Shown: positions 32,953 through 40,729 of the stretch, one piece after another | Layout: every line of letters starts with the position of its first letter | How positions within the stretch are numbered: the first letter of the stretch is position 1 | Assembly (NCBI GenBank): GCA_028293645.1 | Contig: JAQGOK010000181.1 | Span: forward strand, 1-46,719 | Origin: Chthoniobacter sp. | GTDB lineage: Bacteria > Verrucomicrobiota > Verrucomicrobiia > Chthoniobacterales > Chthoniobacteraceae | Length of the DNA: 46,719 bases | Reading direction: 5' to 3' | Program-made: the position numbers and the translations under genes | Notes under the pieces: model-generated | The model's input: only the letters and a program-made list of their open reading frames with translations | What the model was told of the DNA's origin: nothing | The model's database searches: none

Positions 32953-33334
32953 GCGGCGCGGTGTCGTCCGGCTCGGCGCCTTCGGGATCAGCCTCTTCCG
33001 GAATTTCCAAATCGCTGAGGATGTTGAGAATCCGGTCCCCACGTTCCGCTGCCTGGTCGAGTTTGAAGTGGAGCTGCGGTGTGAATTTCAGGACGACGCG
33101 TTTCGAAAGCTCGTTCTGCAGCTGGATGCGTGCGTCGTGCAGTTTCGCCATGGACGCGTGCTGATCTGCTTGCGGGCCGATGATGCTGACGAAGACGTGG
33201 GCGTGTTTCAGATCGGGCGTGACGTCCACCTGCTGGATCGTGACCAACTGCGCAGGGAACGTGATCTCCCGCCGCACGAGGTCGCCCAGCTCGCGCTTGA
33301 GCACCTCGTTGACGCGGGCAAGGCGGTATTTCAT
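32942..33334 (-). CDS. rbfA: Ribosome-binding factor A
   Basis: A 130-residue KH-fold protein assisting late 30S maturation. The order of segments is canonical: YRLARVNEVLKRELGDLVRR, then VTIQQVDVTPDLKHAHVFVS, and the C-terminal LKFTPQLHFKLDQAAERGDR. A short acidic tail (PEEADPEGAEPDD) follows. It lies 88 bp downstream of infB and overlaps nrnA by 11 bp. Confidence 0.95.
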   Translation of the reverse strand: MKYRLARVNEVLKRELGDLVRREITFPAQLVTIQQVDVTPDLKHAHVFVSIIGPQADQHASMAKLHDARIQLQNELSKRVVLKFTPQLHFKLDQAAERGDRILNILSDLEIPEEADPEGAEPDDTAPHDR

Positions 33335-33422
33335 AGACGACGCGGAATGGAAAGTCGGAGGGACACCGAAGGCGCACGAGCCAGGCTCGCGCGCGGTCAG
33401 GCACCCAGATTGATCGTCAGCG

Positions 33423-35573
33423 CTAGAGCTTCTGCGCGAAGTTTTCCAAGGTGTAACACTCGATGATGTCGCCCACCTCGTAGTCGTTGAAATCGCCCAG
33501 CTTGATGCCGCACTCCAGACCGGAGCGGACTTCCTTCACGTCGTCCTGGAAGCGTCGCAGCGTGGCAAGACCGCCGTCGTAGATTGGCTGACGACCGCGC
33601 AGAACGCGCGCACGCGCGGTGCGGGAAATGCGACCATCGGTAACGAGACAGCCCGCAACCAGACCGCGGGAGAGCTCGAACACTTTCTTGACCTCAGCAT
33701 GGCCAATCTGGGTTTCGCGCGTCTCTGGATCGAGCAAGCCAGCCATCGACTCCTTCACCTGATCAATCAACTCGTAGATGATCGAGAAGAGCTTGATCTG
33801 CACGCCCTCGCGTCGAGCCGTGATCGCGGCACTGCTCTCGGTCTTCACGTTGAAACCGATGACCACTGCATTGCTCGCACTGGCGAGCAGAATGTCGTTC
33901 TCGGTGATGGGGCCCACGGCAGTGTGGACCAGATCGAGATCGATTTTCTTGCTGTTGATATCTCTCAATGCAGTGACCAAGGCTTCCAGCGAGCCCTGCA
34001 CGTCTGCCTTCAAGATGAGGGTCAACCGCTTCCTGGCCTCGTCCGCGAGGGTATTGAAGAGGTTCTCCAGCGTTGCGCGTTGAGGCGTGCTCAACTTGCC
34101 CACGCGCTCTTCCGCGAGCCGCTCCTCGCTAAGCCGTTGTGCGTCACGTTCACTCGACATCACGAGCAATTCGTCGCCCGCATTTGGGAGACCGGAGAAG
34201 CCCAGCACTTTGCAAGGCATCGAAGGTCCAGCCTCTTTCATTGGCTTCCCGAACTCGTCCATCAACGATTTGATCTTCCCGCTATAGCGCCCGCAGATGA
34301 ACGATTGGCCCGCCTTTAAGGTGCCCACCTTCACGATGACCGTCGCCGTGGGACCACGGCCTTGTTCGATCTGCGCTTCGATAACGCTGCCGCGCGGACT
34401 CTGCTCGCGGCTGGCCTTGAGCTCAAGCATCTCGGACTCGAGCGTGATGCTTTCAAGCAGCTTGTCGATGCCGATGCCTTTTATCGCGGATACAGGGCAG
34501 ACGATGGTGTCGCCACCCCAATCTTCCGGCACGAGACCTTTCTCCTGCAGCTGGCCTTTCACCTTGTCGAGATTGGCTCCGGGGACGTCGATCTTGGTGA
34601 TCGCGATGATGATCTTCACCTTCGCCGCTTGCGCGTGATTCAGTGCTTCGATCGTCTGCGGCATCAAGCCGTCGTCAGCCGCAATAACCAGCACCACCAC
34701 GTCGGTGACGTTGGCTCCGCGGGCCCGCATCGCGGTGAACGCCGCGTGACCCGGAGTATCCAGGAAGGTGATCCGCTGGCCGCCGTGCTCCACGCTATAC
34801 GCCCCGATGTGTTGGGTGATGCCGCCGGCTTCACCAGCGGCGACACGCGTCTTGCGGATCGCGTCCATCAACGTGGTTTTGCCATGATCGACATGGCCCA
34901 TGAAGGTCACGATCGGCGCACGATGGGTCAGCTCTTCGTCCTTCGGCTTTTCCGGCTCAGGCGGTGGTGCAACGACTTCGACCACCTTGTGAACGCCGCC
35001 GCCTTCCTTGCGCTTTTCCTTCTCGAAAACAAACCCGTGCTTCGTGCAGATGCGGCTCGCGATCTCTGTCTCGATGCTCTGGTTGATCGAAGCGAAGATG
35101 TTTTGCTCCATCAAGTCGCTGATGACCTGGAAGGGCTTGATACCCATCGCATTTGCAAGGTCTTTGACCGAGAAAGGGGGCTTCAGGTGAATGATCTTCG
35201 ACAGATCCTCCGCCGGTGCTTCCGGTTCCGCCACAGGCGCCTCGATGACGGCCGCCTCTGCTGGGGCGGGCGCAGGTTCCCGAGCCGGAGGGGGCGCGAC
35301 AGGCTCTGGTTCGAGAAGCTTCGAAATGGAAGGCAGTGCGCCAAATGCCTTGTTATCCAGCTCGGACTGCGTCCGTTTCCGAATCGTCTTGGTCTTTGGC
35401 TCGATGAGCGAAAGCACCTCTTTCGGCACCTTGGGTGCCGGTGGCTCTACCGGTTTGGCGGCCTCAGCCGCAGCAGGCGCCTTCGCCGGCAGGCGTGATG
35501 CGTTCCCGGGCCGACCGCTTTTCGCGGCGTCGCCCTTCTTCGCGCTGGTCTTGGGAGTCGTCTTGGTTGGCAT
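33423..35573 (-). CDS. infB: Translation initiation factor IF-2
   Basis: A 716-residue GTPase that positions initiator tRNA on the 30S subunit. A lysine/proline/alanine-rich N-terminus (1-130) precedes an IF2_N-like domain ([20 protein letters not shown]), then the G domain: G1 GHVDHGKT (226-233), G3 DTPGHAAF and G4 reading ITKID (T326-D329), where most IF-2 proteins have NKxD. Domains II-IV follow, ending [12 protein letters not shown]. The ATG at 35573 is used; the in-frame TTG one codon upstream is unlikely. It lies 30 bp after nusA and is cotranscribed. Confidence 0.97.
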   Translation of the reverse strand: MPTKTTPKTSAKKGDAAKSGRPGNASRLPAKAPAAAEAAKPVEPPAPKVPKEVLSLIEPKTKTIRKRTQSELDNKAFGALPSISKLLEPEPVAPPPAREPAPAPAEAAVIEAPVAEPEAPAEDLSKIIHLKPPFSVKDLANAMGIKPFQVISDLMEQNIFASINQSIETEIASRICTKHGFVFEKEKRKEGGGVHKVVEVVAPPPEPEKPKDEELTHRAPIVTFMGHVDHGKTTLMDAIRKTRVAAGEAGGITQHIGAYSVEHGGQRITFLDTPGHAAFTAMRARGANVTDVVVLVIAADDGLMPQTIEALNHAQAAKVKIIIAITKIDVPGANLDKVKGQLQEKGLVPEDWGGDTIVCPVSAIKGIGIDKLLESITLESEMLELKASREQSPRGSVIEAQIEQGRGPTATVIVKVGTLKAGQSFICGRYSGKIKSLMDEFGKPMKEAGPSMPCKVLGFSGLPNAGDELLVMSSERDAQRLSEERLAEERVGKLSTPQRATLENLFNTLADEARKRLTLILKADVQGSLEALVTALRDINSKKIDLDLVHTAVGPITENDILLASASNAVVIGFNVKTESSAAITARREGVQIKLFSIIYELIDQVKESMAGLLDPETRETQIGHAEVKKVFELSRGLVAGCLVTDGRISRTARARVLRGRQPIYDGGLATLRRFQDDVKEVRSGLECGIKLGDFNDYEVGDIIECYTLENFAQKL

Positions 35574-35603
35574 CAAAATTTAGTTCAACAGGAGCTTTCA
35601 TGA

Positions 35604-36866
35604 CTACTGCGCAGTCGCCAGAGCGCCATGTGCGAGCTTGGCGGCAGCATGGATCTCCGTCGCGCGGTCGAGTTCAACTCCGATCGCATCGGCGACATCC
35701 TGAGGCTCCACCTCCACGATTACATCGAGCGAGGCGAGGCCGCCCTTCACCAAAGATGTAGCAGTAGGTTCATCAATCTGCAACGCGTCTGCCAAAGCTT
35801 TGGCGGCCTGCTGGACCCGCCCATGGAAGACCTCGGTCGCGGTTTCGTCTTTCTCGATATTGATGTCCCACCCGGTGATTCGGGAGGTCAGCCGCGCGTT
35901 TTGGCCACGTTTGCCGATCGCGAGGGAAAGCTGGTCCTCATCGCACTTGATCAAAACCGACTTCTTTACCGGATCTAGAATGACGTTCTTTACCTTCGCG
36001 GGCTTCAGTGCTTCGAGCACGAATTCCTTGGTGTCCGCACTCCAGCGGATGATGTCCACCTTCTCGTTGTTCAGCTCGCGGACGATGTTTTTGACGCGTG
36101 CACCACGCATGCCGACGCATGCGCCGACGGGATCGACTTTGTCATTGGCGCTATGCACCGCAATTTTAGTCCGGAAACCAGCTTCGCGGGCAATGGCCTT
36201 GATCTCGACAGTCCGATCGGCGATTTCGCTTACCTCCATCTCAAAGAGACGACGCACAAAATTGGGATGGCTGCGGGAAAGGATGATCTCCGGTCCGCGC
36301 GCACCGTTTTCCACTGCCACTACGTATGCCCGAACGCGATCACCGATGTTATAATCCTCCGTCTGAACGCGCTCCTTGTTGGGCATCAGGGCCTCGAACT
36401 TCCCGAGATCCACGATCACGTCCGAGCGCTCGAAACGGCGTACGGTGCCACTTACGATCTCGCCCGCCCGATCTTTGAACTCGTCATAGATCATCTCCTT
36501 CTCTGCCTGGCGGATCCGCTGCATCATCGCCTGCTTGGCGGTCTGCGCGGCGATTCGGCCAAAATCCTTGGGGGTGACGGGCACTTCCAGCTCTTCCCCG
36601 AGCTGAACGTCCGCCTTGAACTTCTTGGCTAGTTCGAACCGAATCTCGCCGTGCTTGTCCTGCACCTTCTCCACCACCGTTAGCTTTGCGAAAGCCTTCA
36701 TCTCGCCGGTCTTTGGGTCGAGGTCCACCCGCAGGTCCTTGGCAGGGCCGACTGCCTTGCGGGCAGCAGTAAGCACGGCGTTGTTGATCGCCTCGAGAAG
36801 GACCTCTCGCTTAATGCCTTTATCGCGCTCGAAGTACTCGAGGCCGGCAAGGATTTCGCTGTTCAT
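35604..36866 (-). CDS. nusA: Transcription termination/antitermination factor NusA
   Basis: A 420-residue RNA polymerase-binding factor controlling pausing, termination and antitermination. It begins MNSEILAGLEYFERDKGI (RNAP-binding N-terminal domain), followed by an S1 domain (GEIVSGTVRRFERSDVIVDL), then KH domains (DPVGACVGMRGARVKNIVRE and LSLAIGKRGQNARL) and a short helical C-terminus. The ATG at 36866 is where family proteins begin; the upstream frame runs through a terminator hairpin and is noncoding. It heads the nusA-infB-rbfA-nrnA-truB-ribF operon. rimP, usually directly upstream, is absent. A terminator-like hairpin in its leader suggests attenuation. Confidence 0.97.
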   Translation of the reverse strand: MNSEILAGLEYFERDKGIKREVLLEAINNAVLTAARKAVGPAKDLRVDLDPKTGEMKAFAKLTVVEKVQDKHGEIRFELAKKFKADVQLGEELEVPVTPKDFGRIAAQTAKQAMMQRIRQAEKEMIYDEFKDRAGEIVSGTVRRFERSDVIVDLGKFEALMPNKERVQTEDYNIGDRVRAYVVAVENGARGPEIILSRSHPNFVRRLFEMEVSEIADRTVEIKAIAREAGFRTKIAVHSANDKVDPVGACVGMRGARVKNIVRELNNEKVDIIRWSADTKEFVLEALKPAKVKNVILDPVKKSVLIKCDEDQLSLAIGKRGQNARLTSRITGWDINIEKDETATEVFHGRVQQAAKALADALQIDEPTATSLVKGGLASLDVIVEVEPQDVADAIGVELDRATEIHAAAKLAHGALATAQ

Positions 36867-36892
36867 AAGGTTTCGTTTTTCCGTCCGGGGAC

Positions 36893-36921
36893 AAAAAAAA
36901 GTGGGGTGTGAGGCCCACTTT
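36893..36921 (-). terminator. Intrinsic terminator hairpin in the nusA leader (possible attenuator)
   Basis: On the minus strand AAAGTGGG (36921-36914) pairs perfectly with CCCACTTT (36905-36898) across an eight-base loop, and the descending arm runs into an uninterrupted T tract ending at 36893. It lies 26 bp ahead of the nusA start. No minus-strand gene lies upstream to be terminated, since the next gene at 37090 diverges. A second possible stem (TTCGGG 36948-36943 with CCCGAA 36925-36920) overlaps the terminator base by two nucleotides. Confidence 0.75.
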
Positions 36922-36946
36922 CGGGATCGCCGGTGTTCGGAACCCG

Positions 36947-36975
36947 AAGCTAAAAGGCGAGGCGACACCCGTCAA
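36947..36975 (-). promoter_or_regulatory. Candidate promoter for the nusA operon
   Basis: TTGACG (36975-36970) and TAGCTT (36952-36947) on the minus strand are separated by exactly 17 bases. The -35 is strong, the -10 modest. Transcription would start near 36940, about 20 bases ahead of the terminator hairpin, and would exclude the upstream arm of the alternative stem. A promoter further upstream is also possible. Confidence 0.4.
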
Positions 36976-37089
36976 GGGCAGAAACACCCCCGACGGTAGA
37001 CCGCGCCGTGGGCCCGCCACGGCTGCACGCAAGAACGGCCAAAAAGGCTTTGCTTCCCTCGGTCTTTCCCAATAATCCGGCGCCCTCCT

Positions 37090-38097
37090 GTGAAGAAGCT
37101 GATCATTCAGATGCCCTGTTACAACGAGGAGGGCACGCTGGCCATCGCCTTGCAGGCACTTCCCCGCCGAATCCCGGGCATTGATGTCGTCGAGTGGCTG
37201 ATCATCAACGATGGCAGTACTGATCGGACGATGGAGGTCGCGCGGGCGAACGGGGTCGATCACATCGTCGATCTCGGCACCCATCAAGGACTGGCCAGTG
37301 GGTTCATTGCCGGGCTTGACGCTGGCCTCCGTGCTGGGGCGGACATCATCGTCAACACGGATGCCGACAACCAATACAACGCGGACGACATCCCGAAGCT
37401 GATCCAGCCGATCCTCGATGGAGAAGCCGAGATCGTGGTCGGTGCGCGACCGATCAGCGAGATCGAGCACTTTTCCCCATTGAAGAAGACGCTTCAGGGG
37501 CTGGGCTCCTGGGTCGTTCTCGCCGCCAGTGGTACCGATGTCGCCGATGCGCCGAGCGGCTTCCGGGCGATGAGCCGCAAGGCTGCAATGCAGCTGAACG
37601 TCTTCAGTCACTACACCTACACGCTGGAGACGATCATTCAGGCGGGGCAAAAGAACATCGCCATCCAGTCGGTGCCGATCCGCACCAACGGCTACCTGCG
37701 CCCGTCGCGGTTGATGAAGTCCATGCGGGCTTACATCCAGCGCTCGGTGCTGACGATTCTGCGCATTTTCATCACCTACAAGCCGATGCGCTTTTTCCTG
37801 ACGATCGGGACGGTTCCGTTCGCGATCGGGACCATCATCGGTCTGCGCTGGCTCTGGCTCTTCATCGCGGAGGAAGGCACTCGGGCGCGGGTCCCCAGCC
37901 TCATCCTCGCGGCGATTTTGATTTTGATCGGCGTGCAGCTCTGGATTTTCGGCGTCGTGGCGGACGTGATCGCGGTCAATCGGAAGCTCCTCGAAGAAAT
38001 CCAACTTCGGGTAAAGCGAATCGAATACGGTGCGGCAGGGCAGGAGGCACGAAAACACCTGGTGGTCACAGTTCCTGCTATGCCGAGTCGGACATGA
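37090..38097 (+). CDS. GT2 family glycosyltransferase with C-terminal membrane helices
   Basis: A 335-residue GT-A glycosyltransferase resembling polyprenyl-phosphate mannose/glucose synthases. N-terminal MPCYNEEGTL, nucleotide-binding INDGSTD (39-45), the metal-binding DxD in NTDADNQY (D91-D93) and the acceptor-site region APSGFRAMSRKA fit the family. Two hydrophobic segments near the C-terminus (RFFLTIGTVPFAIGTIIGL and SLILAAILILIGVQLWIFG) are followed by a charged coil, so the enzyme is membrane anchored and probably transfers a sugar from a nucleotide donor to a lipid carrier. It starts at GTG 37090. The next gene overlaps it by four bases (ATGA). It diverges from the nusA operon. Confidence 0.9.
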   Translation: MKKLIIQMPCYNEEGTLAIALQALPRRIPGIDVVEWLIINDGSTDRTMEVARANGVDHIVDLGTHQGLASGFIAGLDAGLRAGADIIVNTDADNQYNADDIPKLIQPILDGEAEIVVGARPISEIEHFSPLKKTLQGLGSWVVLAASGTDVADAPSGFRAMSRKAAMQLNVFSHYTYTLETIIQAGQKNIAIQSVPIRTNGYLRPSRLMKSMRAYIQRSVLTILRIFITYKPMRFFLTIGTVPFAIGTIIGLRWLWLFIAEEGTRARVPSLILAAILILIGVQLWIFGVVADVIAVNRKLLEEIQLRVKRIEYGAAGQEARKHLVVTVPAMPSRT

Positions 38098-39713
38098 GCG
38101 ATCCCGCGTCCCGATTTGCGCCCGCCTCGCGCGACTTATTCGCGAAGGAGGCGCTGGCGCAGATACCCAAAATCCTGACACTCCAGGATCGGAACGCTCA
38201 TTCGCCGACCTACGGCTGCTTCGATCGGAACTTTTGGCACTATAAGATCATCGATTTCCCGAGCGGCATGGCGGCGGAGTTTGTCTGGCCGCTGGCGCTC
38301 GCCTATTCGCTCCCGATCGCTGGGAATCCTTATTACCATCAGCAGGCGATCAAAGATTGGGCGGAAGCGGGAATGATTTACGCCGCCCGGAGCGCCCATG
38401 CGGACGGCTCCTGCGACGATTACTTTCCTTTCGAGAAAGCTGCCGGTGCCGCTGCGTTCTCGCTGCTCGCGGGCCTTGAGACCTACGTCTTGCTCAACCT
38501 GCACAACCCCGAGGTGCTCGATTTTTTCGCGAAGCGCGCGGATTGGCTGGCGGGTCATCACGAGAGCGGTCGATTGACCAATCACCAGGCGCTGATCGTT
38601 CTCTGTTTGGAAAAGGCGGGGCGTCTATTTGAAAGCAATCGCTGGGATAAACTGAAAGCCAGGCGGCTGAAGCGGGTCATCGAGTGGCAGAACGAGGAAG
38701 GCTGGTTTCAGGAGTACGAGGGCTGCGATCCCGGCTACCACACGTTAACCGTCGCCCTGCTTGCGCAGCTTTATGAGTTAACACCGTCTCCTGAAATCAA
38801 AGGCGCGCTCCAGAAGGCCGTCTATTTCGCTGCGCATTTTGTGCATCCGGATGGCTCATTCGGCGGCGAGTACACCAGCCGCAACACCTATAATTACTTC
38901 CCGCACGGATTCGAAATCGCCGGCCGTTGGCTGCCGGAGGCGCTCGCCATCAACGATCGCTTCCTGGTCGGACTCGCGAATGGCCTCGGCTCTTGTTACG
39001 CCGACGACCACATCATCGGGCATCACACCTGGAGCTATCTGCTCACCTATCAACATTGGATCGCCGAGCGCCCCGTGCCGATTGAGCCGAAACAAGGCCG
39101 ACTGCATTTCAAGCACGCGGGCATCCTGATCGAACGCCGCGGCCCGGCAGTGCTCTACCTCGCCCTGAACAAAGGCGGCGTTTTCAAGTTCTTCCTGAAT
39201 GGCCGCCTCGCGCACTCGGACACACAGTTTTCGGCGCGAATCGAAGACGGAAAACTGCGGACCGCGGTCGCCCATCTCGTCGCGAAGTACGATGTCGAAT
39301 TTGGGGACGAACACATCACCATCCGCGGCAAACTGGGTTGGGCGAAGATGAAGCAGATGACGACCTTCAACCTCATCGCCTTGCGCGGGCTGATGTTCAC
39401 GGTCGGGCGATTCTTCCCCGATCTAATCCGCAAAATCCTCCAACGCATATTGATCACCGGCAAAAAATCCGCGCCACTGGAGTTCACCCGCACGCTCGCG
39501 TGGAACCACGAGCAGCTGAACATCAATGACCAACTCTCCTCACCTTCATGGGACAAAGTGCACGCGGTGGGGATCGGCTCCTCGCAGACTTCGATCTACG
39601 TGGTAATGAGTCGTACCTGGCAAGCCGGTCAGCTTCAGCCATGGCTCGATCTCACCGCGCAGGTCCGTGCTTTGAAGAATGGCGAACCGCTGACACTCAC
39701 GCGCACGTTGTGA
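38094..39713 (+). CDS. Unrecognised protein, probable alpha/alpha-toroid fold, in glycan operon
   Basis: A 539-residue soluble protein without signal peptide or membrane helices. The first two thirds show repeated helical pairs rich in aromatic and acidic residues (GSCDDYFPFEKAAGAAAFSL, HHESGRLTNHQALIVLCLEK, NEEGWFQEYEGCDPGYHTL, HPDGSFGGEYTSRNTYNYF), resembling alpha/alpha toroids of glycan lyases, epimerases and glycosidases. The last third, from about residue 345, looks beta-rich (RLHFKHAGILIERRGPAVL, KYDVEFGDEHITIRGKLGW), like the C-terminal sandwich of heparinase II/III-type proteins. I cannot assign an activity. It starts inside the stop of the glycosyltransferase (ATGA overlap) and precedes the flippase-like gene by 19 bp, so it should act on the same glycan. 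Confidence 0.8.
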   Translation: MSDPASRFAPASRDLFAKEALAQIPKILTLQDRNAHSPTYGCFDRNFWHYKIIDFPSGMAAEFVWPLALAYSLPIAGNPYYHQQAIKDWAEAGMIYAARSAHADGSCDDYFPFEKAAGAAAFSLLAGLETYVLLNLHNPEVLDFFAKRADWLAGHHESGRLTNHQALIVLCLEKAGRLFESNRWDKLKARRLKRVIEWQNEEGWFQEYEGCDPGYHTLTVALLAQLYELTPSPEIKGALQKAVYFAAHFVHPDGSFGGEYTSRNTYNYFPHGFEIAGRWLPEALAINDRFLVGLANGLGSCYADDHIIGHHTWSYLLTYQHWIAERPVPIEPKQGRLHFKHAGILIERRGPAVLYLALNKGGVFKFFLNGRLAHSDTQFSARIEDGKLRTAVAHLVAKYDVEFGDEHITIRGKLGWAKMKQMTTFNLIALRGLMFTVGRFFPDLIRKILQRILITGKKSAPLEFTRTLAWNHEQLNINDQLSSPSWDKVHAVGIGSSQTSIYVVMSRTWQAGQLQPWLDLTAQVRALKNGEPLTLTRTL

Positions 39714-39732
39714 GGAGCGGCCCGGTCGATTC

Positions 39733-40719
39733 GTGAAGCGCCTTCTCTCGCTGATTGTCAGCGTCGCCATCCTCGCGTTGATCTACTGGAAGATCGGCCC
39801 CGAGAACCGCGCCGAACTCCTCGCGATCTTCCGTGGCTGCGATCCGCTTTGGATGACGCTCAGCCTTGGAATGGTCGTGCCGCTGACGCTGTTCACGTCA
39901 TGGCGGCTGCAGCAGCTCATGCCCAGCCGCGGCCAGCTCGATTTCGGCGAGGCGAACAAACTCATCCTCGTCGCCAGCGTGCTGAATCTGGTGCTGCCGT
40001 CGAAAATGGGCGACATCGCGAAAGCCTGGTTCATGCGCGAGCGCAGCGGATTGAGCGGCTCGCTCACGCTGTCGCTCGTGGTGTTCGAAAAGTCCTGCGA
40101 CATGCTTTCGCTCCTGCTCTGGTGCGTGTTCGGTCTGGCGATCTATCCGCAGAAGAACGGCGTCTTCTGGCTCATGACCGCGGTTGTGGGAATGATGCTG
40201 CTGCTCGGCTGTCTGCTGCTCGGATCGAAAGTGTTTGCCGGGTTTTTCTTCGCCACCGCCGGGCGCTTTGCGCCGAAGAAGATCGCCGCCAAACTTGCGA
40301 CGCTGGCGGGTTCATGGGGCGAGATGCACGACTACTTTTGGTCGAGCAAAACGCGGCTGCTCATTGTCACGACGACCTCCGTGTTCATTTGGTTTCTGCA
40401 CCTTCTGCAGATCTGGATGTTCGTTCTGGCACTGCGTGCAGTGGTTCCGTTTGTAACCAATCTTGCGCTTTCCCCGCTGGCGATCCTTGCGGGACTTCTG
40501 CCGGTCCCGACCTTCGGCGGCGCCGGAACGCGTGATGGCGCGTTGGTCGTTCTTTACGCGCCGTACTTCGCTGCGCCCACTGCGCTCGCGCTTGGCCTCC
40601 TTTGCACCGCGCGTTATCTGTTGCCGGCGATCGGCGGCCTGCCGTTCATCGGGCAGTATCTTGGAACTGTCCGCGGGATGAACAAGGCGAACCTGACCGC
40701 CGAAGCGCCTGCTTCGTGA
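39733..40719 (+). CDS. Flippase-like membrane protein (LPG synthase TM domain family)
   Basis: A 328-residue polytopic membrane protein from GTG 39733, with about seven hydrophobic segments (LLSLIVSVAILALIYW at the start; WMTLSLGMVVPLTLF; AIYPQKNGVFWLMTAVVG; WFLHLLQIWMFVLALRAVV; LALSPLAILAGLLPVP). The conserved NLVLPSKMGDIAKAWFM segment and late PTFGGAGTRDGALV are characteristic of the lysylphosphatidylglycerol synthase transmembrane/UPF0104 family, some members of which are thought to flip lipid-linked substrates. It lacks the C-terminal transferase domain of MprF. In this operon it most plausibly moves the lipid-linked product of the upstream GT2 enzyme; that is inference from context. It converges on the next gene with 10 bp between stops. 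Confidence 0.88.
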   Translation: MKRLLSLIVSVAILALIYWKIGPENRAELLAIFRGCDPLWMTLSLGMVVPLTLFTSWRLQQLMPSRGQLDFGEANKLILVASVLNLVLPSKMGDIAKAWFMRERSGLSGSLTLSLVVFEKSCDMLSLLLWCVFGLAIYPQKNGVFWLMTAVVGMMLLLGCLLLGSKVFAGFFFATAGRFAPKKIAAKLATLAGSWGEMHDYFWSSKTRLLIVTTTSVFIWFLHLLQIWMFVLALRAVVPFVTNLALSPLAILAGLLPVPTFGGAGTRDGALVVLYAPYFAAPTALALGLLCTARYLLPAIGGLPFIGQYLGTVRGMNKANLTAEAPAS

Positions 40720-40729
40720 ACGACGGCGG

